The notes under the pieces were generated by a model. It was given only the letters and a program-made list of their open reading frames with translations. It did no database searches and was not told the DNA's origin. Shown here piece by piece: positions 9,881 to 21,967 of a stretch of 64,000 bases of DNA; the first letter of the stretch is position 1; each line of letters opens with the position of its first letter. A program made the translations under genes and the position numbers. The stretch comes from Pharus latifolius (Eukaryota > Streptophyta > Magnoliopsida > Poales > Poaceae), in NCBI GenBank assembly GCA_019359835.1, contig CM033319.1:41443010-41507009 (forward strand). Direction: 5' to 3'.

Positions 9881-11819
9881 GGCCTTTCGTCTTAAGGACC
9901 TTGTCCTCAAGCGCATTAGGCCCCCTAGGCCCAGGGTAAGCTCTCCCCCAAGTGGGAGGGCCCCTACAGGATCTCCGCGGCCCTGGGCTCGGGGGCCTAC
10001 AAGCTCTCCAACCTTCAAGAGCAGGAGCTGAAGCACACGTGGAACTTGCGTTTACTTCGCAAGTTCTATGTTTAGCCTTATGGGCCTGTCCCCTCCCCCG
10101 GAGCGTTCACGCCGGAGGGGGAGGAGGGACACTGTATTTTCCTCCCCTTTCGCGGCTTCGCAGGGGGAGGCCCTGTACTTCATTTTATTAGCAATACATA
10201 GGTCTTGCTTTTCAAACTCTCATTGCAGGTCTTTCTCATTACCGCCCCTAGCGGCGATGCCCTCCCCGCGAGGAAGCCCTCCCCGCGAGGATGCCCTCCC
10301 CGTGAGGATGCCCTCTCCGCGAGGAAGTGGGCCAGGCCCAGCAAGTCCCTCCTGTAGGGTGGCTTACGATCAGCCCTCGTGGACTGAGGGTGTAAGCGGC
10401 AACCCGGTCACAGTGGCCGCGGTAACGAGTCACTTTGGGAGACTAGTCCCCTGCCCAAACACTCAAGACCCGTCTTCGGGCACTTCCTCCTCCGGGAGTA
10501 GACGCTCTCCCCAGTGGGACGTCTAATGGCCTTCTTGGGTCTATCTTCCTCCCACGGGAGTCGACGTTCGACGCTCTCCCCAGTGGGACATCTAATGGCA
10601 TTCTTGGATATTTGGTCCTCGGCGACCTTATTCCCGGCTCCCCGTTCTCACGGCGACCGGACGATTGGTCCCTGAAATGCCTCCCGGAGATCCTATTCCC
10701 GGCTCCCCGTTCTCACGGTGACCGGACGATTGTCTCCCGGAGAAGTCACGGATTTCTCGGACATTTTATTCCCGGAGCCCCTATTCCCGGCTCTCCGTTC
10801 TCACGGCGACCGGACGATTGTCTCCAAGGAAGCTCGACTCCGGAAATCTCATCGGGTTTTTCTTGGATGTTTCTCCCACACGGGGCCTTATTCCTAGCTC
10901 CCCGTTCTCACGGCGACCGGACGCTTGTCTCCCGGAAGGTCTTTTCCCAAGAAAGCTCGTTTTAAAATTTTCTAACTTAGAAAAATTCCTACGCTACAGG
11001 TGACTTCCATCCCGGGGGCCTTGTTACCCCCACAGCGCTCGGAGCTACCCTCCGGCCCGCTGTGGGTGGGGGGGATAAGGAACCCCCGGGTGTCGACCGT
11101 ATCACCCACGAGCAAACTTAGCTCATCCTTGTTAAGATGAGTCGTCCAGACCATCCAAGAAGAAGAAAATAAAGAGACAATGAAAGAAGAAGCAACAACA
11201 CAGCTTTATTGATTGTCAAACCCGGAGGACATCTTCCCCCTCCGGTGGGCTTCGGAAACGATACAACCCGGGTTCTAACCCGGGGGATTCTCTACGCCCT
11301 AAGGCTCCTACGCCTAATACTCTCGGAGGCTCTCCGCTAGCTCCCGGGTCAAGTCCCGGTACAATGCTCGCACGCGGCGCCGAGCGTCCCGGAGCACATC
11401 TTCGGGCCAAAACTCGTATCCCGCCGGTGGAAGTATCCGGAGGGGAGGTATCATCCGGAACCCCGGTCGCGGAGGGGACAATTCGGCGCGATGATTGTCA
11501 AAGTTGTCCAAGTGCCACTCCGGACGCCACCTCAACCGAATCGGCTCCTGGACGCTATCCCCACCGCGATTCCCGGAGACAAGGCTTAGCAAGATCAAAG
11601 CCACTTGGGCGTCCCCCGGGGAGCCCCTCCCGGACCTTCGCTCGGGAGTAACCTCCCGGGAACCCTGGTAACAACATTCAATTCAGACTTAGAAAAAAAT
11701 TCTAACTTCATTGCATTCAAAATATTTTTGTACAAGTGTCCGGGGCTTCTTCTAAGAAGCTACCGGGATCAAAATCCTAAGAAAACAAAAAGGGCCCTAA
11801 CTAGGACCCGGGGGGAGGC
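9881..11819 (+). repeat. Repeat-rich non-coding part of element B
   Basis: No convincing gene is present. A 17-bp unit (GCCCTCCCCGCGAGGAT type) repeats four times at about 10256-10323. A block containing CCCCGTTCTCACGGCGACC recurs four times, near 10640, 10703, 10792 and 10900, with spacing of about 63-108 bp. The open frames here are by-products of the GC-rich repeats. Confidence 0.7.
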
Positions 11820-14318
11820 TCATACATGTTCGTTGGCGTCCTCCCCCCGGGGGGCTTCTTCCAAGACCGGGGCTGGGACGTCCCCCGCCGGAGGCGCCGG
11901 AGCCGGGAACCACGCCCGGATGATCCGGTCGTAGAATCCTCCGGCAAGCTGTTTGACCTCCCGGCGCGAGGGCTCGAAGGAGTCCGGGAAGCTTTTGGGG
12001 ATGCGGCCCCCGATCGCCCGGGCGCCGACCCCCCGGAACTCGACGAGCCCCGCAGCGGCCGCGATGACGGGGATCGCCCTGCCCCGCGCCCGAGCGTCGG
12101 TTGCCTCCGGGATGGCGGAGACCTGTGCGTTGAGAAAACGCACAGCCTCCGCGAGGGTCGCCGGCGGCACCTCCTTGCTCCCGGAGCCTAGGCTTACGCC
12201 AAGGCTCTCGAGGGCCGAACGGACGGAGCGGCCCGCGTCCGCCACCGCCCGGACGCTCGAGCCCTCGAGCTCCTGGAGCGCCTCCTCCCTCGCCTTGGCC
12301 TCCTCCCGGAGGCGGCCGTTGACGGCCTCGGAAATGTGAACCTGGGCCCGGACTCGGGATAGTTCCGCGAGGGCTTCATCGCGTTCCCGGAGGGCCTCCT
12401 CACGCTGCCCTACGGAGGCCGCGGCCCGGCCCTCCGCTTCCTTAAGCAGCCGGGCGACCCGCTGCTCAAGGCCCCAGGTAACAGCTGCCACCTACAAAAT
12501 ATAGAGTTAGAAAAATCTAAAGTGCAGGAAATAAATGAAGGCATCATCGACTCGGGTTACCTGGGCCCCGAGGGACTGAAGCCCCTGGAAATGCTCATGG
12601 AGCGTTCCCTCCGCGACGAAGGCCTGCACCTTCCGGGTGTGCAGGCCCTCCGCATAGCGGGCGACTTCCCCCGCGGGAAGCAGAGGGGCCTCTCGCCCGG
12701 TGCCGGCGTCGCTGCCGGTGGGGGGTCCCCGGACCTGTGAGTCCGGTAACGCGGCCGGCGTCACCGGCCTCTTCGTGGCCGAGGTCTCCTCCGAAGACGT
12801 GGCCGAGGAGCTTTGGGCGGGGGTCCCTGCCCGGGGGGGATCATCAGACCTTTCCCCGCACCGGGCCGAAAGGTCATCGGGGCCTCCTCCTCCGGAGGAA
12901 CCTCGTAGACCGAGGGGCTCCCCCCCTCGTCCACCGGCCAAACCCGCGGAGGCGAGGCCTCCATGAATCTCACCTCCAGCCTCTCCGGCTCCAAAGAAGC
13001 CGGAAGGGGCAGGAGGGGCTCCACCGAGGGTAGCGACGGGGCGTAGTTCGCCGAGTCGGACGCCGCCCCGCTTGCGGCCGCCTCCTTCCCCCGGGCCTCG
13101 ACGGGGCTCTTCGGGGGAGGAGGTGTTGCTCCCTTCCGAGCCGGTGCCCGGGCACGCTCGGTCCCGGGGGTCTCGTCCCGGGGCTTCGCCGGTGTCGCTG
13201 CCGGCGTCGTCGACGGGCCGGGGGTCTTTTGGACCCTGGCCTTCTTGGGCTCCGAGCCCCCGGCCGCTTCCTTCCCCCGTTTGTGCGACCCGGGGGTGGG
13301 GAGAGGCTTCCTCTCCGGTAGATTGAGCCCGTAGGCCGCCGCTACCAAGTTCCGGGGAGGGCCCTCCCCCACGAGGCGCACGACGCGCTCGTGCTCGTCG
13401 GCGAAGTACCTCCCCAGGAGGTTCTCCGCCTTCTCCCGCGCCGCCGGGTACGGTCGGACTACAAGAGGTAAAGAGTTAGTCAAATTTCCATATTTGTAAA
13501 TGCAATGCAGGTTCCCGGAGCTTACGTCGTGTCACCGGCTTCACCGGGGGCCGCTGTTCCGGGCCCACGCCGAGTCCCCTTTTCCCGCGCGAGAAGGGGG
13601 AGATCCGGAGGAGAGCCATCTCCTCGGCGGCGTCCCGCATTGAGCGGCTCTTCTTTGAGAGAACCACCCTGCCGAGGAGCTCGAACTCCTCGTCCGTCCA
13701 CACCGGAGGCTTCGGCGCGGACGATCGGCTGTAGGTGGGGGGCTCCGGGGCGTACACCACCGCTTCGTCCCGGACCCGGAGGTAAAACCACCTCCGGACC
13801 CAGTCGCCCCAGTGGTCCCGGGAGGCCGCCGCCGGGTAGTCGGCCACCCGGGACGGCAGCATTTGCACCATCACCGAACCGAAGGGGGACTTGGGGCCCC
13901 CCTTCACCAGGTGGGAGGTCCGTGCCGCCGGTTCGTAGAAGTACCGGAAGGCGCGAAGGGTGGGCTCCCACCCGGTCGCCGTCTCGTAGAGCCAGATGAA
14001 GAGGCCCATCCGGACGAGCGCGTTCGGGGTGAGGTGGTTGAGCGCCACCCCATACTCCTTCAGAAACTCTCGGAGCATGGGATGCACCGGGAGCCGGAAC
14101 CCCGCCTCCAGGAAGGCCTCGAAGGCCACGACCTCTCCGGGCCTGGGGCGGGGGGCTCCGTCTTTCTTCATGGGGACTCGGATGTCCCTGTCCGCGACGA
14201 CGCAGCGTTCGACCAAGGACTCGGCGTCCTCGGCCGTGAACTCCGAAGCCCAGAGGAAATCCGGAGGGATTTCCTCCGGGGGCACTTCCGTGGTCTTTGC
14301 TCGACCCTTGGGTGCCAT
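11820..14318 (-). CDS. Antisense extra ORF of Tat element B, spliced (putative gypsy-type transposon domain)
   Basis: On the minus strand, exon 1 runs 14318 to 13526 and starts MAPKGRAKTTEV. A 67-bp intron with GTAAGC donor and TTGTAG acceptor leads to exon 2 from 13458. A later intron lies at about 12562 to 12492 (GTAACC to TTTGTAG), and the last exon ends at 11820. Codons 30-200 match the 'putative gypsy type transposon' domain found in extra ORFs of Tat elements (EDAESLVERCVV, RPRPGEVVAFEAFLEAGF, FIWLYETATGWEP). The last exon is coiled-coil rich (REEALRERDEALAEL) and ends in a conserved-looking tail. Between about 12941 and 12761 the frame changes, by an unplaced intron or by an indel in a homopolymer. 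Function is unknown; the strand is opposite to the element. Confidence 0.7.
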
Positions 14319-14482
14319 GAGGTTAGTGTCTTCTTTTTTCTTCGGTGACTAACCTTTCAGGAGGCTACTACTAAAACTTCCGGACGTCTGCTACCGGGAG
14401 CTAACTACCGGAAAGAGCTACCGGGAGAGCAAAAATCGTTAAGGCTGAAAGTTTGGAATGAACTTCCGGACCCCCCAAGGCC

Positions 14483-14492
14483 CTATTTATAG
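14483..14492 (-). promoter_or_regulatory. TATA box for the antisense ORF of B
   Basis: On the minus strand the sequence reads CTATAAATAG about 165 bp upstream of the antisense ATG at 14318. It lies inside the element, not in its LTR, so the ORF probably has its own promoter. Confidence 0.6.
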
Positions 14493-14820
14493 GGACGGGA
14501 CATGGCCTAGATGGGCGCCACGTGGCACCCCGCGGAGCAATCTGGACCGTTGAAGTTCAAACCGTGCGCGGGAAACAAAGGGACGGGCGCGTGAATCGAG
14601 GCGCCGGTTCGAACCGCGCGCGCATTTATAGCGAAACGGCACGGCCTTAAGCGTGGGGCACAAAAACCGAAGCGCCACAGTTCCGGTGACTTGGCCCGGA
14701 GATCTTCCCGGTGACGTGTACCATACCCACCGGGGACTCGAGCATCGTCCCCGGCGTGCATGGGGGGCTGCTGTCGGGGGAAATCTCCGCGGGACTAAGT
14801 CCAGGTAAGTTGCGTCACGA

Positions 14821-15586
14821 TTGCCCGGGGACCTGGCCTCCGGGGCCTCCCCGGGCGCCGCCTTTTGGCCCCCGGGACCTGGCCTCCGGCGCCGTCCCGG
14901 GCGCCGCCATTGGCCCGGGGACCTGGCCTCCGGGGCCTCCCTGGGCGCCGGCTTTTGGCCCCCGGGACCTGGCCTCCGGCGCCGTCCCAGGCGCCGCCAT
15001 TGGCCCGGGGACCTGGCCTCCGGCCCCTCCCCGGGCGCCTCCTTTTGGCCCCCGGGACATGGCCTCCGGCATCGTCCCGGGCGCCGCCATTGGCCCGGGG
15101 ACCTGGCCTCCGGGGCCTCCCCGGGCGCCGCATTTTGGCCCCCGGGACTTGGCCTCCGGTGCCGTCCCGGGCGCCGCCATTGGCCCGGGGACCTGGCCTC
15201 CGGGGCCTCTCCGGGCGCTGCCTTTTGGCCCCCGGGACTTGGCCTCCGGGGCCATCCCGGGCGCCGCCATTCGCCTAGGGACCTGGCCTTCGGGGCCTCC
15301 CCGGGCGCCGCTTTTTGGCCCCCGGGACCTGGCCTCCGGCGCCGTCTCGGGCGCCGCCATTTGCCCGGGGACGTGGCCTTCGGCCCCTCCCCGGGCGCCG
15401 CCTTTTGGCCCCCGGGACCTGGCCTCCGGCGCCGTCCCGGGCGCTGCCATTTGCACGGGGACCTGGCCTCCGGGGCCTCCCCGGGCGCCGCCTTTTGGCC
15501 CCCGGGACCTGGCCTCCGGCCCCTCCCCGGGCGCCGCCTTTTGGCCCCCGGGACCTGGCCTCCGGCGCCATCCCGGGCCTCATCAC
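14821..15586 (+). repeat. 90-bp minisatellite in U3 of LTR B
   Basis: About 8.5 units of exactly 90 bp are stacked; for example TTGGCCCGGGGACCTGG recurs at 15000, 15090 and 15180. Each unit is made of two related 45-bp halves carrying CCGGGCGCCGCC. Because 90 is a multiple of 3, several long open frames result on both strands; I treat them as artefacts of the repeat. Confidence 0.93.
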
Positions 15587-15772
15587 CCTCCTAAAGGTAA
15601 AGTCTCGAATTGTTTGTCATGTGCAGGTCACGCGAGGAGCGCCTCGGGAACTAGCGACCACCTGTCAAACATCCAAGGCGTTTGACCGGAAGAAGAAAGG
15701 TCCTACCCTTCAATCCGACGGTGGCTTCCGGGGTAGTTTAGGTTTTTTGCTTCTTTTTGGGACTATAAATAG

Positions 15773-15782
15773 CCCTTGTACC
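15773..15782 (+). promoter_or_regulatory. TATA box of LTR B
   Basis: CTATAAATAG lies about 190 bp after the minisatellite and 240 bp before the LTR end, the normal position for an LTR promoter. Confidence 0.7.
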
Positions 15783-16020
15783 CCTCTGTTGTAAGGGATC
15801 GGATCACTTTTATTGGAATAGCTAAACTCACAGACGTGCTCCGGTCGGGAGCGCGTCGACAGGACTAGGGCCCCCACTAGGACCCGAACCTGTATAAATC
15901 CTCGTGTCATTTCTTGTGCTTGTCCGGCGGGGGAGGACCGGTCATCCGGTCAACCCGCGCCGCATAATCTTCGCTAGGATCATTCTCAAAACCTGCCGGG
16001 ATATTCGCAATACCACGACA

Positions 16021-16918
16021 GGACATTTTTGTGATCATTGCTGATTGTCAGCATGAGCAATTTCTTTCCTTATGCAACCACAAACGGCTAGCAAAGTTTT
16101 ATTGGTGATTTTTGTCGAGCTGTTAAGGTAGATGCTGACTGTCAGCATGTGTTGCTGACTGTCAGTATGTCCTATTTTATTTTCATATACGACCACAACG
16201 GCTAGCTGAGTTTTTTCCGAGATTTGCTTCTAACTGCTCGTGGTCTATGCTGACTGTCAGCATGCACTGTCACTTTCCAGCTCGAGTACTACGGCTCTTT
16301 TGTTCATCTGAGCTATAAATAGAGGCTTTGACCTATAGTTTCATATACTAAGCAGTCTCATTTTCACATATACATTTGAGTATTTGTTCTTAGAGATAAA
16401 ATCTTGATCTTTTGATCAAGTCTTGGGTTTTGTGATCCACCGAGTGTTCTGTTCGCATCATTTGCATACTTAGAGTTCCTCGGTGATTATTGGAGGTCTA
16501 GAAGAAACCTTGCAACTTATTACTCTTGGTGAACGCCCTCACCTAGCAGGTTTGGTGGCGTGGCCGTTGATCTCTTCATTTCGGAGATTGTCGGAGAGAC
16601 TCGGCATGATTGTAAAAGGCATCGGTGCTCGCCTTTCCGGAGTGGACAAGGAGCAACCACTAGTGAGAAATATCCTTTATGGATATTGAAGCAAAACTCA
16701 TTCATTTGAGTGCTTTAACGAGGAGTAGGGGAGACCGGGTGTGTCTCCAAGACCTCGGGATAAATCTTTGTGTTTGTCTTCTCTTCATCTTTCTTTTTAA
16801 TTGTGAAATATATTATTCGATTGCTTTCGTTATTTTTCTTCGCAAAAAATTTGTTTCATTTAAAAGTTTTTAAAGCCTCATATTCACCCCCCCTCTAGTC
16901 GGCATCCTCGATCCTACA
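16021..16918 (+). repeat. 5' LTR of Sirevirus C, right part
   Basis: It aligns with LTR A over the palindromes (GCTGACTGTCAGC form here), the TATA box CTATAAATAG at 16313-16322, the block ATCTTGATCTTTTGATCAAG and the end TCGATCCTACA at 16918. The left part is off-window, beyond element B. In C the palindrome core has drifted to AGCATGCTGACTGTCAGCAT-like forms. Confidence 0.88.
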
Positions 16919-16920
16919 CG

Positions 16921-16932
16921 TGGTATCAGAGC
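16921..16932 (+). other. Primer-binding site of C (initiator tRNA-Met)
   Basis: TGGTATCAGAGC, complementary to the 3' end of initiator tRNA-Met, lies two bases after the LTR end. This is the standard copia minus-strand primer site. Confidence 0.9.
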
Positions 16933-16983
16933 GTGGTCTCTCTTTGAGTAGGCTTCACCGCCTAGAGAGAGGACGACGTCAAA

Positions 16984-18754
16984 TGAGGGTTTTCATCTCG
17001 GTCATACCGGACGTGCATCTATCTTTGATGGGACTAACTATCCTTATTGGAAAGTGCGCATGTCGGTATTTCTAAAGGCCATGGGGCTTGATGTTCGGGA
17101 CATAGTTAAGTTTGGGTTTACTCCTCCGGATAATCCGACAAGTCACTCTGATGACGATAGGAGAAAACTCCACTTAAATGCCTGTGCCAAAAATGCTCTC
17201 TTTGCCGACTTATCTTTAAATGAGTTCAACCATGTGAGCAATCTTACCACCGCTCACAAGGTTTGGACCACCCTTGAGGAATATACGAGGGCACAACTAA
17301 AGTCAAGGAGGCAAAGTTGCTCATGATCAGGCAACGATACGAGACATTAACCATGTCGTCAAACAGTCCATGGATTCCATGCTTACTCGGTTGAACAACA
17401 TTGTGAATGAGCTTAAGGGGCTAGGAATTGTTTTTACTAATATCGAAATTGTGAGAAAAATGCTCAAGCTCTTCCAGAGAGTTTCAACACACTAGTGATG
17501 ATTCTCACCAACTCCAATCTATCATCCATCACGCCTACTGATCTCTATGGGAACCTCATCACCCATGAGATGCATCGAAAGGAGAAGAAAGAAGCGGCTG
17601 AACCATTGGAGACGAAAAAGAAGACGATGGCTTTCAAAGTCGACTCCAAAGATGACTCAATCGATGGGTCCTCAGATGAGGATCTAGCCCTTATGGTAAA
17701 GAATACTCAAAAACTTCTTCGCAGGCTATACAAGAAAGGAGTCAACATCGACACAAGACCAAAGGGGTCAAAGCAAGCAAATTTCAAGGACATCATATGT
17801 TATGGATGTCACGAAAAAAGACATATAGCCTCAAGATGTCCAAACAAGAACAAGACTTAGGACAAGAAGAAAAAATTCTTCAAGAAGAATAATGGTGCAA
17901 CCAAAGAAGCTTGCTTCGGAGAATGGATGTCCGGAGGAGAAAGCTCGAACTCTGACTCCGATAACGAAGAAGGATGTTCCAGGAAGCTAGCTAGACTAGC
18001 TCTCGGCAACATTAACACATAGACAAGTTCATCCCTTTGTCTTATGGCTAAAGGTGATGAAAAGGTATATTCTCATGATCCTTCATATGATGAACTAGTT
18101 GAAATGATTGGTGAATTAAATGAGGTTTTTGGAATCACAAAAATGAAGTATAGAGCGCTTAAAGAAGAACATTCTTCTCTACACACTCAATACTCAGAGT
18201 TAAAAATTTCATATGAAAGTCTTCTCATTAAAGATATCACTAATGCACCATCTAAGGTAGATGTAGCCACTTCTTGTGATCTAGTTGATAATCCTTCTAA
18301 TGCTATCCCTCAAAATAATATGTCTGCTAGTTGTCATAATTCTTTCGATATACTATGTGCTTCTAATGGAATAATTTTAAATGAAAATAATGAACTTAAG
18401 GCACAAAATGAGGAGCTTGAAAAAGAATTAGAAAATTGTTACAAAGGAAAAGTATCTCTTGATCTTATTCTTAGCAAACAAAAATGCTCATTTAGAAAAG
18501 AAGGATTTGGATACTTTCCGAAGAAAGGAAAGAAATTAAATGCAAAAACTATCTTTGTAAATGCATGCAACAAATTTTTCTTTAGATGTCATGAAACAGG
18601 TCACTCACATGATGCTTGTCCTTTAATGACTTCAACTTATTTGGATGCTTGCTACATGCTCAAAAGATTAAAGAAAGGATATGCTATAGCAAAGTTTGTT
18701 GGTGCACCCATGCTAAATAAAAGAAGAAATCAATTTGGGTGCCCAAAGCTTTGA
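16984..18754 (+). pseudogene. Gag of Sirevirus C, broken
   Basis: Three open pieces in one frame (about 17000-17326, 17495-17860 and 18044-18754) are separated by stops and frame-shifted stretches. The first has the copia gag core (YPYWKVRMSVFLKAMGLDV, KVWTTLEEY). The second ends in a zinc knuckle CYGCHEKRHIASRC. The third is a long charged, probably coiled-coil region with a second knuckle-like CHETGHSHDAC whose first cysteine spacing is degraded. Gag would form the particle and bind RNA; this copy cannot encode it whole. Confidence 0.85.
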
Positions 18755-18789
18755 TTGCTAACATCGAAGGACCCAAAAGGGTTTGGGTA

Positions 18790-20432
18790 CCTAAAAGGAC
18801 TTAATTCTTTTGTAGGTCAACTACAAGACCGGTGGAAAATATTGGGTGCTAGACAGTGGATGCTCCGAACACATGACCGGTAACAAAAAGTTATTCACCT
18901 CATTGGAAGATAACTCAAGTGAAAACCAAAAGATCACCTTTGGCGACAATCGTTAAGGAAATGTAGTAGGCTTGGGTAAAATTGCAATATCCAATGATCT
19001 TTCAATTTCAAATGTTCTACTTGTTGAATCTCTGAACTTTAATTTGCTTTCCGTTGCACAAATATGTGATCTTGAATTTCGTTGCATTTTTTATCCTAAA
19101 GAAGTTTTAGTTCAAAGTTTGAAAGATAATTCTTCGATCTTCAAAGGCTTTTGTTTCAGAAATCTCTATCTTGTTGATTTTAACTCTAAAGATGCATCCC
19201 TTTCAACATGTCTTGTCTCTCAAACCTCAAAAGGTTGGCTATGGCATGGAAGGCTTGCACTTGTTGGAATGCATCAACTTAAAAAGCTTTTAAAACGTGA
19301 TTTGGTTGTTGGCTTAAAAGATGTGAATTTTGAAAAGGATAAACCTTGTAGCGCTTGTCAAACTGGCAAGCAAGTAGCTACTTCACATCCCATTAAGCGT
19401 GTTCTTTCAAATTGCAAACCTTTGGAACTGCTGCATATGGATTTATTTAGACCTTCTGAGTTCCAAAGTATTAGGGGTAACAACTATGGTTTTGTTATTG
19501 TGATGATTTTACTCTCTACACTTGGGTTTATTTCTCAAAAATCTGAAACCCCCAATGTTTTCAAAAGTTTTGCAAAACGTGTTTCCACCGAATTCGAACT
19601 TTCCATCAAGAAAATCCGTAGTGATCATGGTGGAGAATTCCTTAATTTGAATTTAGTTGATTTTTGTGACTCGCTAGGCATTAAACACGAATTTTCTACT
19701 TCTTACACTCCACAGCAAAATGTAGTTGTGGAAAGGAAAAATCGAACACTAATAGAAATGGCAAGAACAATGCTAAGTGAGTATGACACTCCTACTTGCT
19801 TTTGGGCCGAAACCGTGCATACTGCTTGTTATTCTATTAATCGACTTTATTTGCATCATCTTCTAAATTTAACTCCTTATGAACTTCTTATCGGGCAAAA
19901 GCCAAATATTTCTTATTTTCGAGTTTTTGGTTGTAAATGTTACATCCTTGGAAAAAGAAATTTTGGTGGTAAATTTCAAAGAAGAGTAGATGAAGGCTTC
20001 CTAGTCGGATACTCCACCACTAGTAAGGCTTATCTAGTCTTTAATAAAAATTCTAGTTATATTGAAGAATCGTGCGACATAGAATTTGATGAAACTAATA
20101 GCTCACAAAAGAAGCAAGTCTCTTGTGAAGTTTCAGATGAAGATCTTCAAGAAGCTGTGAAGAACATTACTCTTGGATACATCAAACCAAGAGAAGATGA
20201 TCAAGAAGATGATGAGAATATAGAGAATGATGATCAACATACATCATCACCTCATATTGATCCACCAGAGCAAAATCAAGGAGAAGTAACACAAAAAGAA
20301 GCACCAAGGCAACATCAAACCATCACCAAGGATCACCCTCTAGATCAAATACTGGGTGATGTCAGTAAGGGTGTTCAAACTCGCTCTCGTATTACTTCTT
20401 ATTGTGAGCATCATTCTTTGTATCATCCCTAG
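18790..20432 (+). pseudogene. Protease and integrase of Sirevirus C
   Basis: One frame covers the protease active site (VLDSGCSEHM at about 18846), an in-frame TAA at 18954-18956, then 486 open codons with the integrase. The zinc-binding region reads WHGRLALVG, lacking the second His, followed by CSACQTGK. The catalytic acids are visible in HMDLF, IRSDHGGEF and VVERKNR. The acidic tail (QEDDENIENDDQ) is like the one at the window start in A. The TAA and the lost His indicate decay. Confidence 0.87.
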
Positions 20433-21967
20433 AACCTAAACTTGTAGATGAATCTCTTAGTGATCCTGATTGGGTAAATGCTATGCAGATGAACTGAATA
20501 ATTTCTCTACAAATAAAGTTTGGACTTTAGTAGAAAGACCCAAGGACCATAATGTAATTGGAACAAAATGGGGTTTTTAGAAATAAATAAGATGAAAATG
20601 GTGTAGTAATTAGAAACAAAGTTTGTCTTGTTGCACAAGGTTTTTCTCAAGTTGAAGGTTTAGACTTTGGTGAAATCTTTGCACTGGTAGTAAGACTTGA
20701 AGCTATTCGTATACTTCTTACTTATGCATCAAATTTTAATATTAAGTTATTTCAAATGGATGTAAAAAGTTTCTTTTTAAATGGAGAAATATCTGAATTA
20801 GTTTTTGTGGAACAACTTCCCGGTTTCGAAGATTCCAAATTTCCAAATCATGTGTTCGAACTTTCTAAAGCTCTCTATGGTCTCAAACAAGCTCCTCGAG
20901 TTTGGTATGAACGACTTAGAGACTTTGTTTTATCAAAAGGTTTTAAAATTGGAAAGGTAGACACAATGCTTTTTACAAAAATGATTGAAAAAGATTTGTT
21001 CATATGTCAAATATATATTGATGACATTATATTTGGGTCTACTAATGAATATTTTTGTCATAAATTTGGAGAAATAATGTCTAGAGAATTTGAGATGTCA
21101 ATGATTGGTGAGTTAAGCTTCTTTCTTGGACTTCAAATCAAGGAACTCAAGAGCGGAACGTTCGTGAGTCAAACGAAATATGTGAAAGACTTGCTCAAGC
21201 GTTTTGGGATGGAAGATGCTAAAGTAGTCAAAACTCCCATGGCCACTAATGGACATCTCGATATGGACAACAACGGAAAAGCAGTTGATTCTAAACTTTA
21301 TAGATTTATGATTGGTAGCTTGCTATATTTTACTGCATCTAGGCCTGACATTATGTTTAACGTTTGCTTATGTGCTAGATTTAAGTCAGCCCCTAAGATA
21401 TGTCATTTGATTGCTATTAAAAGAATCCGTAGGTACTTAAAATGCTACCCAAATTTAGGCCTTTGATATCCGAAAGATGCAAACTTTGAATTAATTGGTT
21501 ATTTGGATTCAGATTATGCAGGTTGCAAAATTGATAATAAAAAGCACATCTGGTAGTTGTCAAATTTTGGGGAGATCACTAGTGTCTTGGTCTTCTAAGA
21601 AACAAAATTCTGTTGCTCTCTCCACCGCCAAAGCAGAATATGTGTCGACGGGTAGTTGTTGTGCTCAATTTTATGGATGAAGCAGACATTTTTGGATTAT
21701 GGAATTACTTTTGAAAAAGTACCACTCTTGTGTGATAATGAAAGTGCCATTAAAATTGCAAATAATCCTGTTCAGCACTTTAGAACTATGCATATTGAAA
21801 TACAACACCATTTTATAAGAGATCATGTGGCAAAAGGGGATATAGATGTAAGTTATATCAGAACTGACATACAACTAGCAGATATTTTCACCAAACCCTT
21901 AGATGAGAGTAGATTTTGCTTTCTCAGAGGTGAATTAAATATAATTAATATTTCAAATGCTAGTTGA
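20433..21967 (+). pseudogene. Reverse transcriptase and RNase H of Sirevirus C
   Basis: The N-terminal third of the reverse transcriptase (20433-20755) has frameshifts and stops. From 20756 the domain is open, with LYGLKQAPRVWY and the catalytic YIDDIIFGS near 21012. A TGA near 21464 and a frameshift near 21540 break the RNase H, which continues as STAKAEY and CDNESAI in other frames and ends with the same NAS and TGA as A. It is the non-functional sister of the intact copy at 1-1755. Confidence 0.88.

Larger units (their letters stand above)
8398..16020 (+). mobile_element. Tat-lineage Ty3-gypsy derivative B, 3' part
   Basis: This is the right part of a gypsy element split by A. It has a gag-protease segment (8398-9100), a short RNase H remnant (9280-9390), a long repeat-rich non-coding stretch, an antisense extra ORF (14318-11820) and a 3' LTR (14772-16020). 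No reverse transcriptase or integrase is present, so it is a deletion derivative that would depend on partners. The protease type, the antisense ORF and the LTR ends (TGTCGGGG to CCACGACA) fit the Tat/Retand lineage. It is inserted in the 5' LTR of Sirevirus C; the GGACA that follows at 16021 may be the target copy, but the left copy is off-window. Confidence 0.85.
14772..16020 (+). repeat. 3' LTR of gypsy element B
   Basis: The LTR begins TGTCGGGGGAAAT directly after a purine tract (TGGGGGGC, 14761-14768) and ends ATACCACGACA at 16020. It contains a 90-bp minisatellite and a TATA box. The sequence on its right is the inside of a Sirevirus LTR (element C), homologous to positions around 5260 in LTR A. 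Confidence 0.85.

Noticed and set aside
14711..15794. Long open frames of up to 324 codons on both strands in LTR B
   Set aside because: They are products of a 90-bp GC-rich tandem repeat whose period is a multiple of 3; composition is Gly/Pro/Ala/Arg only and no domain is present.
16921..16932. tRNA-like match TGGTATCAGAGC
   Set aside because: It is the primer-binding site complementary to tRNA-Met next to an LTR end, not a tRNA gene; there is no cloverleaf.
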